From DASXMT01 sp036521415 (GTDB lineage Bacteria > Actinomycetota > Acidimicrobiia > Acidimicrobiales > RAAP-2), in the NCBI GenBank assembly GCA_036521415.1, contig DATDHU010000147.1:1-7011 (forward strand): DNA of 7,011 nucleotides. The letters are read 5' to 3'. The translations under genes and the position numbers were made by a program. The stretch's first letter is position 1. Every line of letters starts with the position of its first letter. The notes beneath the pieces were generated by a model. That model saw only the letters and a list, made by a program, of their open reading frames with translations. It ran no database searches and had not been told where the DNA came from. Shown one piece after another: positions 1-6,057 of this stretch.

Positions 1-1069
1 CTCCCGATTCGGCGACGTCGAGGCCTCGCTCAAGGACGTGGGGTCCTTCAGGGCCGATCTCGGCCGGCTCTCGGGCGTCGACGGCATCGAAGAGGTGCCG
101 AGCGAGCAGCTCTTCCTGAGCGAGATCCTCGATCCCCGCCATGCCCAGATCCGTCGGCTGTTCAATGCCACGTTCGGTCCCCAGCGGATGTCCAGGATCG
201 AGCCGTTCATCCGCTCCACCTGTCACGGGTTGCTCGACGACATGCTGCCCGGCGGCCAGGGCGATCTTCACGCCGGCTACGCCATGCCGATCCCCGGGTT
301 GACCATGGCCCACGTCATGGGGCTTCCGGGAGCGACGGCGGCGAAGTTCATGGCCTGGTCGGTCGACGGAATGATCATGAAGCGACCGTGCTCGCCGGAT
401 GTCGGCGCCGGTGGCCATCCCCTCCAGAATTTCTTCGCCGATGAGCTGGCCGCTCGCCGGCAACGTCCCGACCAGACCGAGGACGTCTTCACCACGCTGA
501 TGGCGGCCGTAGTCGAGGGGGAGCCACTGAGCGATCAGGAGATCGTCACCGAGCTCCACTTCATGATCCAAGCCGGCGTCCACACCACCCGGGGCCTGCT
601 CGCCCATCTCGTGCAGCGCCTGCTGCTGGATCCCGATCTCTACGAGCTCCTCCGGGACGACGACAGTCTGATACCGGCCTATGTGGAGGAGTCCTTGCGT
701 TTCGACGCGCCCGTGCAGCGCACCAGCCGCCGGTGCACGGCGGAGACCGAGATCGGAGGCGTGGCCCTTCGTCCCGGCGACTGGGTCGAGATGGGTATCG
801 CCTCCGCAAACCGGGACGAGTCCGTCTTCGAGGACCCGGCCGCCTTCCGTCTCGACCGGGCCCAGCCCCGTGGTCACCTCACCTTCGGTGCCGGTCCCCA
901 CGTGTGCCCGGGTGCGAGCCTCGCCCGGCTCGAAGGGGTGACGGCCACCGCCGTGCTCTTGGAACGGGTCGCCAGGGTCGAACGGGTTCCGGGAGCCACC
1001 TATCCGCCGCTCCCCGGCAACCTCGGCCACATGCCCATACCCGTGCGGCTGGTCGCTGTCCCCCGTTGA
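1..1069 (+). CDS. Cytochrome P450, 5'-truncated by the window edge
   Basis: Heme-thiolate monooxygenase of the soluble bacterial type, which hydroxylates or otherwise oxidises a small substrate using electrons from a ferredoxin/reductase pair. The substrate cannot be told from the sequence. The frame is open from the first complete codon at position 2, so the start lies outside. About 355 residues are visible against roughly 400 for the family, so about 45-50 N-terminal residues are missing. Visible landmarks: C-helix region DPRHAQIRRLF; I-helix AGVHTT (572-589); K-helix ExxR as ESLR (689-700); heme loop FGAGPHVCPG (884-913) with the ligand Cys at 905-907, followed by ASLARLE. The I-helix is odd: the usual acid before the conserved Thr is His. 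A GTG at 38 is in frame but is internal, because the residues before it (RFGDVEASLKD) fit the family. No redox partner gene is visible. P450 identity is secure; the subfamily is not assigned. Confidence 0.96.
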   Translation, partial: SRFGDVEASLKDVGSFRADLGRLSGVDGIEEVPSEQLFLSEILDPRHAQIRRLFNATFGPQRMSRIEPFIRSTCHGLLDDMLPGGQGDLHAGYAMPIPGLTMAHVMGLPGATAAKFMAWSVDGMIMKRPCSPDVGAGGHPLQNFFADELAARRQRPDQTEDVFTTLMAAVVEGEPLSDQEIVTELHFMIQAGVHTTRGLLAHLVQRLLLDPDLYELLRDDDSLIPAYVEESLRFDAPVQRTSRRCTAETEIGGVALRPGDWVEMGIASANRDESVFEDPAAFRLDRAQPRGHLTFGAGPHVCPGASLARLEGVTATAVLLERVARVERVPGATYPPLPGNLGHMPIPVRLVAVPR

Positions 1070-1084
1070 CCTCGGTGGTCGAGC

Positions 1085-1147
1085 CCGGCGACGCATGATC
1101 CGTCGCCCAGAAGGGGCCGGCGACGCATGATCCGTCGCCCAGAAGGG
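1085..1147. repeat. Two tandem 31-bp perfect direct repeats, each with a hairpin
   Basis: Copies at 1085-1115 and 1117-1147 are identical over 31 bp and separated by one G, giving a 32-bp period. Each contains an inverted repeat with 7-bp arms GGCGACG and CGTCGCC around the 7-nt loop CATGATC (stems 1087-1093/1101-1107 and 1119-1125/1133-1139). No T-run follows either stem, so these are not classical intrinsic terminators. The 3' end of the second copy (AGAAGGG, continuing into AAGGA) supplies the purine-rich stretch in front of the BrkB gene. The repeat fills most of the gap between the P450 stop and the BrkB start. It could be a recent tandem duplication, a dispersed palindromic element or a mRNA structure; the sequence alone does not decide. 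Confidence 0.9.
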
Positions 1148-1159
1148 AAGGACTAGGAG

Positions 1160-2101
1160 GTGAAGGCACTCGACCGCGCCGTTGACGGCATCGACCGCTG
1201 GCAGCAACGCAGCCGGCTGGTCGGACCCGTCTACGCAGTGACAAAGAAATTCGGCGACGACCAAGCCAACTACCTGGTCGTCGGACTGGGCTGGTACGGG
1301 TTCACCTCGATCTACCCGCTCCTGCTGGTGGTGGTCACCGTCTTCGGGTACGTCGGCGCCGCCTCGCTCGGGCACGGAATCGTCACCACCTTGCACCAGT
1401 TTCCGGTCATCGGCAGCGAGTTCAACCCGGCCACCGGGTCGAGCCGGCTGCAGGGCAATGTCGTCGGCCTCGTCGTCGGCCTTCTCCTCCTCGTCTACGG
1501 GGCCCAGGGTGTCACCCAGACCGCCCAACAGGCCATGGCCACAGTGTGGGACATCCCCAAGGGCAAGCGGCCCGGGTTCCTGCCCCGGCTGGCGCGGAGC
1601 GTCGGGGCATTGGTCATCATCGGTGGCTGCTTCGTGGTCAATGCCGGGCTCGGGGCCTGGGCCACGGGTGGGGGGAGGAGCTATCTCATCCGGGTACCCG
1701 TCATCGTGGGCATGTTGGTCATCAACATCGTCTGCTACGCCGCCGCCTATCGCACCCTGACGCCGCAGCTGGTCAGAACCAGGTCCCTCGTACCCGGAGC
1801 CGTGGCCGCCGCCGTGGGGTTCACCGCGCTCATCACCGTTGGCGCCGGGCTGGTCGGGCACCTGATCAGGAACAGCTCGGAGACCTACGGACAGTTCGCT
1901 GTCGTCATCGGCCTCGTCGGGTTCCTGCTCATCCTGGCCAAGATCAGCATCTATGCCGCCGAGCTCAACGTGGTCCTGGATCGCCGCATCTGGCCCCGTT
2001 CCCTCCGGTCCGACGAGGGAAGCGAGACGGGCATCGGGCAGGCGGACGGCCGCCAAGAGCCCGAAGCGGGCCCCGAGCCGGCCACACCCCGGGCGTCCTA
2101 G
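1160..2101 (+). CDS. YihY/virulence factor BrkB family inner-membrane protein
   Basis: Polytopic membrane protein of 313 residues in the YihY/BrkB family. The family's biochemical role is unsettled; the old label ribonuclease BN is regarded as an error. Family marks: N-terminal KKFGDDQANY (about 29-38) leading into the first membrane segment (about 39-65, with WYGFTSIYPLLL); a segment with GAQGVTQTAQQAMATVWDIP; further hydrophobic helices; and the C-terminal ETYGQFAVVIGL...YAAELNVVL with Glu268 of AELN and WPRSL just after. A charged, Pro/Glu-rich tail of about 30 residues follows and is presumably cytoplasmic. The GTG at 1160 is chosen because AAGGA (1148-1152) lies 7 nt upstream. The AGGAGG at 1155-1160 overlaps the start codon and is too close to serve it. 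The gene sits 90 bp after the P450 and converges on the TetR gene, sharing CTAG with it. Regulation is not evident. Confidence 0.93.
   Translation: MKALDRAVDGIDRWQQRSRLVGPVYAVTKKFGDDQANYLVVGLGWYGFTSIYPLLLVVVTVFGYVGAASLGHGIVTTLHQFPVIGSEFNPATGSSRLQGNVVGLVVGLLLLVYGAQGVTQTAQQAMATVWDIPKGKRPGFLPRLARSVGALVIIGGCFVVNAGLGAWATGGGRSYLIRVPVIVGMLVINIVCYAAAYRTLTPQLVRTRSLVPGAVAAAVGFTALITVGAGLVGHLIRNSSETYGQFAVVIGLVGFLLILAKISIYAAELNVVLDRRIWPRSLRSDEGSETGIGQADGRQEPEAGPEPATPRAS
2098..2101. other. Shared CTAG: overlapping stop codons of convergent genes
   Basis: The BrkB stop TAG occupies 2099-2101 on the plus strand, and the TetR stop TAG reads from 2100 to 2098 on the minus strand. The self-complementary CTAG therefore ends both genes. 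No space remains for a bidirectional terminator between them, so each transcript must run into the antisense of the other gene unless termination happens inside a coding region. Confidence 0.95.
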
Positions 2102-2700
2102 TCGACGACCGCGGGGGGGAGCGGGCCGGTCGCGTAGCGATCGAGGGTGGGTCCGGCCCATCTGGCCACCTCGGCCCGGTTGGCCGAGGCCAGTGGCTCC
2201 ATGCGGACGACATACCGGGTCCAGGCCAGACCGACCAGCTGCGATGAGATGAGGCTGCGGCGACGCCCGGCGAGGGCTCGATCCTCGTCCGGCGGACCGT
2301 GGAGCGCCAGCCGATCGGCCAGGAATTCCCGCACGGCGTCGGCCACCTCGGGGGACGCGCACATGGCCTGGGCCAAGGTGACGAAGGTGGTATGGGGCTT
2401 GGGGCCCCGCTCCCATTGGGCCAGGAATCCTTCCACCACCCGTTCCCCGTTGAACGGGCCATCGCCCATGGCCGTCTCGGCCACCCGCCGGGGGTCCATC
2501 GGCACCTGCAACGTGGCCATGAACAGGCCGGCCTTGTCAGTGAAGTAGTGGTGCACCAGTGCTGGATCGACGCCGCCGCGCCGGGCGACAGCCCGGATGC
2601 TCGTTTCCGTGTAGCCGTGCTCTGCGAAGCAGGATCTGGCGGCCACGAGGATCTCGTTTCGGGTGTCGGAGTTCCCCGGCCGACGACCGGTCTGCACCAC
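2098..2700 (-). CDS. TetR/AcrR-family transcriptional regulator
   Basis: DNA-binding repressor-type protein of 200 residues, a usual TetR length. The N-terminal helix-turn-helix domain occupies about residues 13-60 (TRNEILVAARSCFAEHGY, then TSIRAVARRGGVDPALVHHYF, with the recognition helix around 45-53). The C-terminal ligand/dimer domain carries SSQLVGLAWTRYVVRMEPLAS and ends in PTLDRYA, which matches my memory of the TetR_C_16 type common in actinobacteria. The start is GTG at 2700-2698 (a second GTG follows directly); a minus-strand GAGG at 2709-2712 sits 8 nt upstream and supports it. The gene is divergent from the MMPL transporter with an 82-bp gap, the classic layout of a local repressor and its target efflux or lipid-export gene. 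A 19-bp palindrome at the transporter start is the likely operator, so autoregulation is likely. The stop codon overlaps the BrkB stop. The ligand is unknown. Confidence 0.95.
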   Translation of the reverse strand: MVQTGRRPGNSDTRNEILVAARSCFAEHGYTETSIRAVARRGGVDPALVHHYFTDKAGLFMATLQVPMDPRRVAETAMGDGPFNGERVVEGFLAQWERGPKPHTTFVTLAQAMCASPEVADAVREFLADRLALHGPPDEDRALAGRRRSLISSQLVGLAWTRYVVRMEPLASANRAEVARWAGPTLDRYATGPLPPAVVD

Positions 2701-2725
2701 TACCGGTGCCTCGTTGGGGGGATGC

Positions 2726-2735
2726 GAGCCGGCTC
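2726..2735. promoter_or_regulatory. 10-bp perfect palindrome GAGCCGGCTC in the TetR-MMPL gap
   Basis: A perfect 10-bp palindrome in the TetR leader region. It is GC-rich and short, so it may arise by chance. It could be a secondary binding site, but the AT-rich palindrome at 2771-2789 is a much better operator candidate. Confidence 0.2.
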
Positions 2736-2738
2736 CTT

Positions 2739-2751
2739 CACGGTTCCCGTG
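2739..2751. promoter_or_regulatory. Inverted repeat CACGG-TTC-CCGTG upstream of MMPL
   Basis: Perfect 5-bp arms around a 3-nt spacer, lying where the -35 region of an MMPL promoter would be. It may be an accessory operator or a small hairpin in the TetR leader RNA. Evidence is limited to the symmetry and the position. Confidence 0.25.
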
Positions 2752-2772
2752 CGGCCCGATGTGTGGTAGAAA
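2744..2772 (+). promoter_or_regulatory. Possible MMPL promoter (weak -35/-10 match)
   Basis: TAGAAA (2767-2772) matches four of six positions of TATAAT and is preceded by TGG. TTCCCG (2744-2749), 17 bp upstream, matches only three of six positions of TTGACA. Initiation would fall near 2779-2780, making the MMPL message essentially leaderless at GTG 2780 or ATG 2783. Leaderless messages are common in actinobacteria. The match is weak, and the same bases (AGAAAG) may instead act as a poor ribosome binding site. Confidence 0.3.
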
Positions 2773-2789
2773 GTCATCAGTGATGAATT
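2771..2789. promoter_or_regulatory. Candidate TetR operator: 19-bp inverted repeat over the MMPL start
   Basis: AAGTCATCAGTGATGAATT has a perfect TCATCA-G-TGATGA core (2774-2786). It extends to 9-bp half-sites with a single mismatched pair (G2773/A2787), centred on G2780. Length, symmetry and position between a divergent TetR/transporter pair fit a TetR-family operator. It is AT-rich in a very GC-rich region, which makes chance less likely. It overlaps the MMPL start codon, touches the possible plus-strand -10 (2767-2772) and overlaps the minus-strand TATAAT (2787-2792). A bound repressor could therefore block both promoters. Binding by this particular TetR protein is an inference. Confidence 0.62.
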
Positions 2790-5047
2790 ATACGCCCCGT
2801 GTCTCGGGCTCCGAGTCCGTCACCTCGGCTGAACGAAGCTCGCTCGGGCGCCTGGCGGCGTGGAGCTACGACCGTCGCCGATTCGTCCTCCTCCTTTGGA
2901 TCGTCGGGCTGGTGGCCATCACCGTGCTGGCCCAGGGCATCGGTAGCCGCTTCCAGGACAGCTTCTCGTCGGGGAAATCGCCCTCGCAGCGGGTGCAAAA
3001 CATCCTCCAGGCCCGGTTCCCGGAGACGGCGGGGACCACGGCGGACGTGGTCATCCACACCCCCGGACCGGTGGACGCCCCGGCGACCATGGCCACCACC
3101 GCCAAGTTGGTCGCCGCCGTGCAGGCGCTCCCGCACGTCTCGGGAGTGGTCAGCCCGTTCAGCCCCCAGGCCGCGCACCAAATCGCACCGGGTGGCCACA
3201 TCGCCTTCGCTGTCGTGCAGTTCGACCAGGAGCAGTCGGCCATTTCCTCGGCCACGGTCAACCGGGTGGTGGACACGGCCAAGTCGTTCGCTGCGCCCGG
3301 CTATCAGGTGGCGCTCGGGGGCCAGGTCATCTCGAAGGTGATCTCGCCCTCGCCCGGGTCCAGTGAGGGCATCGGCATCGTCGCCGCCATGATCATCATG
3401 CTCATCGCCTTCGGGTCGTTGGTGGCGATGGGCTTGCCCATCCTCACTGCCCTGTTCGGCATCGCCGTGGGCTTCGCCATCGAGGATCTGGTCAGCCACC
3501 TGCTGAACGTGCCCACCTTTGCCCCCGAGATGCTGGCCATGATCGGCCTGGGTGTCGGGATCGACTACGCCCTCTTCATCGTCACCCGGTATCGGGCGGG
3601 GCTCCACGACGGACGCGAGCCGAAGGCGGCGGTGGTGCTGGCCCTGGCCACGTCGGGCCGCGCCGTTCTCTTCGCCGGGTGCACGGTGATCATCTCGCTC
3701 CTCGGGCTGTTCATCGTCAACCTCCCCTTCATGCAGGGGCTGGCCGTCGGAGCCATCGCCGCCGTCGTGCTGGTCATGGCCGCGGCCCTCACCTTGCTGC
3801 CGGCCATGCTGGGGTTTGCCGGCAAGGCGATCGACAAGCTGCACGTGCCCGGCCTCCTCCAGTCCGGAACCGTTTCCTCGAACAACGGGTTCTGGTACCG
3901 CTGGAGCCGGATGATCCAGCGCCACCCGTGGTCGTCGGCCTCCAGCGCACTCTTGGTCCTGGTCGTACTGGCCATCCCGCTGTTCTCCATGCGCCTGGCC
4001 TTCACCGACGCCGGCAACGACCCGGCGACGCTCACCACCCGCCAGGCGTTCGACCTCCTGGCCAAGGGGTTCGGGCCCGGGTTCAACGGGCCCCTGGTCA
4101 TCGCGGCGGAGCTCCCGGCCAGCGGAGGCCATGCCGTGCTCGACCGACTCGATGCCACGGTGCGGGCCACCCCGGGCGTGGCCTACGCCGCCCCGGCCCG
4201 GATCAACCCGGCCGGCACCACCGGCGTGATCATCGCCTATCCCACGGGCTCGCCCCAGGCTGCGGGCACGGCGGAGCTGGTCGACCACCTCCGCACCGAC
4301 GTGATCCCGGGGGTCACGGTCGGAACCGGGGTGACCGCCCTCGTGGGCGGCGAGACGGCAGCGGGCGTCGATGCTTCGTCCTATCTGTCGGCCAGGCTCT
4401 TCTGGGTCATCGGTGGCGTGATCGTGCTGGCCATCCTCTTGCTCATGGCCGTCTTCCGCTCGGTGGTCATCCCGGTGAAGGCAGCGATCATGAACGTGCT
4501 CTCGGCCGGAGCCGGGTACGGGGTGATCGTGGCCGTCTTCCAATGGGGGTGGCTCGGCTCCCTGGTCGGCATCGGCTCTACCGGCCCGATCGATCCGTGG
4601 ATCCCGCTCATGATGTTCACGATCCTCTTCGGACTCTCGATGGACTACGAGGTCTTCTTGTTGTCACGCATTAGAGAGGAGTGGCGTCGGACGGGGGACA
4701 ACGCCTCGGCCGTGGCCGACGGTCTGGCCAAGACCGCCCGGGTCATCACCGCGGCTGCGGCCATCATGATCTGCGTGTTCGGTTCGTTCGTGATCGGCGA
4801 CCCACTCCGGGTGCTCAAGGTGTTCGGGCTCGGCCTGGCTGCCTCCATCTTCATCGATGCCACCCTGGTGCGCATGATCCTCGTTCCCTCGGTCATGGAG
4901 ATCCTGGGCCGGGCCAACTGGTACATGCCCGCCTGGCTCGACCGCATCGTTCCCACCCTCGGAATGGAGGTCACCACCGAGGTCGACGAGGCCGAGACGC
5001 GGCCGAGCGACGCGGTGCTGACCGGATCAGGTGTCGCCGGCCGCTAG
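2783..5047 (+). CDS. MMPL/RND-superfamily transporter (YdfJ-like)
   Basis: Large inner-membrane exporter of 754 residues, thought by family to move lipids, lipid-linked metabolites or drugs using the proton gradient. Layout: cytoplasmic N-tail; TM1 about 33-50; first extracytoplasmic porter domain about 55-190; TM2-6 from about 195; TM7 about 384-402; second porter domain to about 535; TM8-12 from about 540; charged C-tail. Each half carries the TM4/TM10 Asp-Tyr pair expected for proton coupling: GVGIDY (Asp261-Tyr262) and GLSMDY (Asp621-Tyr622). FGPGFNGPL after TM7 is typical of actinobacterial MMPL proteins. The start is ATG 2783 or GTG 2780. The frame is open back to 2663, but that would overlap the TetR gene, and no other start codon lies downstream before TM1. 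The gene is divergent from the TetR regulator and likely controlled through the palindrome at its start. Substrate unknown. Confidence 0.95.
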   Translation: MNYTPRVSGSESVTSAERSSLGRLAAWSYDRRRFVLLLWIVGLVAITVLAQGIGSRFQDSFSSGKSPSQRVQNILQARFPETAGTTADVVIHTPGPVDAPATMATTAKLVAAVQALPHVSGVVSPFSPQAAHQIAPGGHIAFAVVQFDQEQSAISSATVNRVVDTAKSFAAPGYQVALGGQVISKVISPSPGSSEGIGIVAAMIIMLIAFGSLVAMGLPILTALFGIAVGFAIEDLVSHLLNVPTFAPEMLAMIGLGVGIDYALFIVTRYRAGLHDGREPKAAVVLALATSGRAVLFAGCTVIISLLGLFIVNLPFMQGLAVGAIAAVVLVMAAALTLLPAMLGFAGKAIDKLHVPGLLQSGTVSSNNGFWYRWSRMIQRHPWSSASSALLVLVVLAIPLFSMRLAFTDAGNDPATLTTRQAFDLLAKGFGPGFNGPLVIAAELPASGGHAVLDRLDATVRATPGVAYAAPARINPAGTTGVIIAYPTGSPQAAGTAELVDHLRTDVIPGVTVGTGVTALVGGETAAGVDASSYLSARLFWVIGGVIVLAILLLMAVFRSVVIPVKAAIMNVLSAGAGYGVIVAVFQWGWLGSLVGIGSTGPIDPWIPLMMFTILFGLSMDYEVFLLSRIREEWRRTGDNASAVADGLAKTARVITAAAAIMICVFGSFVIGDPLRVLKVFGLGLAASIFIDATLVRMILVPSVMEILGRANWYMPAWLDRIVPTLGMEVTTEVDEAETRPSDAVLTGSGVAGR
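2787..2792 (-). promoter_or_regulatory. Candidate -10 box (TATAAT) for the TetR gene
   Basis: The minus strand reads a perfect TATAAT here, inside MMPL codons 2-4. Initiation about 7 nt on, near 2780, would give the TetR message a leader of about 80 nt that contains the GAGG ribosome binding site. No convincing -35 is seen 16-18 bp upstream. A perfect -10 hexamer is uncommon by chance in DNA this GC-rich, and the position next to the operator supports it. Confidence 0.45.
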
Positions 5048-5067
5048 GCCGACCGGGACCACTCCGC

Positions 5068-5110
5068 GCCCCGTTGGGGCCGCCGCCCCATCCGGGAGGG
5101 GGTTCGGCGG
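5068..5110 (+). terminator. GC-rich hairpin(s) after MMPL, candidate terminator
   Basis: Two mutually exclusive or adjacent structures lie 20-60 bp after the MMPL stop. One is GCCCC-GTT-GGGGC (5068-5080). The larger pairs CCGCCGCCCC (5080-5089) with GGGG plus CGGCGG (5098-5110), with a small bulge and the 8-nt loop 5090-5097. No run of T follows, so this would be a U-tract-less terminator, or simply GC-rich structure. Confidence 0.4.
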
Positions 5111-5149
5111 TCGGACTATCGTTTCGCCCTGACCCGGAAGCAAGGGAAG

Positions 5150-5159
5150 CGAGATCTCG
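5150..5159. promoter_or_regulatory. 10-bp perfect palindrome CGAGATCTCG
   Basis: A perfect palindrome immediately upstream of the purine-rich GGGGAGG stretch (5160-5166) and the ATG at 5169. It could be a protein-binding site or a small hairpin in the leader of the downstream gene. Only symmetry and location support it. Confidence 0.2.
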
Positions 5160-5168
5160 GGGGAGGAC

Positions 5169-5258
5169 ATGGCAGGAACGAGCGGCGGGCTGCGTCCCGG
5201 CGTGCACGAGGACCTACCGTCGAGCGAGGCCGATTCGACTGCTGAGGTTTCCGCCTGA
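5169..5258 (+). CDS. Possible 29-codon small ORF upstream of the DUF1275 gene
   Basis: ATG at 5169 to TGA at 5256-5258 would encode a 29-residue, mostly polar and acidic peptide, beginning MAGTSGGLRPG and ending STAEVSA, with no hydrophobic segment. GGGAGG (5161-5166) lies just upstream but only 2 nt from the ATG, closer than is usual. The stop is 20 nt before the DUF1275 start, so it could be a leader or upstream ORF for that gene. I do not recognise the peptide. In GC-rich DNA an ORF of this length is easily spurious, and I list it as a possibility only. Confidence 0.22.
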   Translation: MAGTSGGLRPGVHEDLPSSEADSTAEVSA

Positions 5259-5278
5259 GCCCGGGCCCCGAGAGGGGC

Positions 5279-5965
5279 ATGCCGACCAAGCGCCGGGATG
5301 CGTTGGTCGTGGCCCTGGCCGTCGCCACCGGAGGGATGGACGCCATGGGCTTCATCGCCATGGGTGGCGTGTTCGCCAGCGTGATGACGGGCAACCTGGT
5401 CCTGTTAGGGGTGAGCGTCGGCCACCGGAGCGGATCCCTGGCCGACCACGTCGGGGTGGCGCTCGGTGGTTTCGTCATCGGGGTGGTGGCCGGGGTGCTG
5501 GTGGCCGGGCGCCCCGGGGGCGACCGACCGACCTGGCCGGCCCGGGTGACCGCGGCCTTGGTCGTCGAGCTGGCCCTCATCACTGGGGTGACGGCCGGCT
5601 GGGAACTGGTCGGCGGGCACCCGGCCGCCGACGCGCAACTGCTGCTGTTGGGCCTCGCGGCCATGGCCATGGGGATCCAGAGCGCGGCCGTGCGGTCGCT
5701 GGCCGACCCGGGCCTGTCCAGCACGTACATGACCGGGACGCTGACCGGCCTGGTAGGCGCGGTGGCTGCCGGCGAGGGACCAGCCGGCCAGGGACGCAAC
5801 CTTGCCGTGATCGCGGCGCTGGTGCTGGGTGCAGCGGTGGCCGGGGTGCTGGTGGTGGAGACACCCCGAGCGGCACCGGCCGTGTCGTTGGCTGCGCTCG
5901 GCGCTGTCATCGTCACGGCCGCGGTGACCGGCCGTCGTGCCGTCGGCGGTGGCCCGGCGGGCTGA
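5279..5965 (+). CDS. DUF1275 (YoaK-type) family membrane protein
   Basis: Integral membrane protein of 228 residues, a typical length for the DUF1275/YoaK family, whose function is not established. Family marks: the N-terminal GGMDAMGFIAMGGVFASVMTGN stretch with Asp21 and Thr37-Gly38-Asn39, and the second-half counterpart STYMTGTLTGLV with Thr152-Gly153-Thr154. About six hydrophobic segments are visible (roughly 8-28, 31-48, 57-76, 87-105, 118-134, 170-190, with a last one near 200-220). The start is ATG 5279, since an in-frame TGA at 5243-5245 closes the frame upstream and no other ATG or GTG lies between. The purines GAGAGGGG (5270-5277) sit unusually close to that ATG. The gene stands 231 bp after the MMPL gene, with a candidate terminator between, so co-transcription is uncertain. 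Confidence 0.92.
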   Translation: MPTKRRDALVVALAVATGGMDAMGFIAMGGVFASVMTGNLVLLGVSVGHRSGSLADHVGVALGGFVIGVVAGVLVAGRPGGDRPTWPARVTAALVVELALITGVTAGWELVGGHPAADAQLLLLGLAAMAMGIQSAAVRSLADPGLSSTYMTGTLTGLVGAVAAGEGPAGQGRNLAVIAALVLGAAVAGVLVVETPRAAPAVSLAALGAVIVTAAVTGRRAVGGGPAG

Positions 5966-5973
5966 TCGCCGGG
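5953..5973 (+). terminator. Hairpin spanning the DUF1275 stop codon, candidate terminator
   Basis: CCCGGCG (5953-5959) pairs perfectly with CGCCGGG (5967-5973) around a 7-nt loop that contains the TGA stop. No T-run follows. It could be a terminator of the U-tract-less kind or an mRNA-stabilising end structure. Confidence 0.3.
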
Positions 5974-6026
5974 TATCGCCGTGGGATCGCCCTGACTCGC
6001 CTGCTATCACCCTGGCTGGTGGTGGT

Positions 6027-6046
6027 TGACCAATAACCCCTGGTCA
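6027..6046. promoter_or_regulatory. Inverted repeat TGACCA-N8-TGGTCA
   Basis: Perfect 6-bp arms (6027-6032 and 6041-6046) around the AT-richer spacer ATAACCCC. They lie in the 171-bp gap before the secreted protein, just upstream of the possible promoter. It could be an operator for that promoter or a weak terminator hairpin for the DUF1275 gene. No regulator gene is adjacent. Confidence 0.3.
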
Positions 6047-6057
6047 GAGAGGCGGGC

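Noticed and set aside
1153..1162. AGGAGG at 1155-1160 as the BrkB ribosome binding site
   Set aside because: It overlaps the GTG start itself, so it cannot serve that codon. The AAGGA at 1148-1152 has suitable spacing, and no better downstream start is present.
2663..2782. Upstream extension of the MMPL gene to the ATG at 2663
   Set aside because: It would overlap the TetR coding region, adds a non-family N-terminus, and the region fits a regulatory gap. ATG 2783 or GTG 2780 agrees with the usual short N-tail before TM1.
2777..4543. A 588-codon open frame on the minus strand opposite the MMPL gene
   Set aside because: Its product is a low-complexity run of His, Asp, Gly and Arg with no recognisable domain. 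It mirrors the codon structure of the MMPL gene, as expected for antisense frames in GC-rich DNA.
4681..6036. A 451-codon plus-strand frame running across the MMPL 3' end and the DUF1275 gene
   Set aside because: Arg/Gly/Pro-rich translation with no domain, out of frame with two well-supported genes that it spans.
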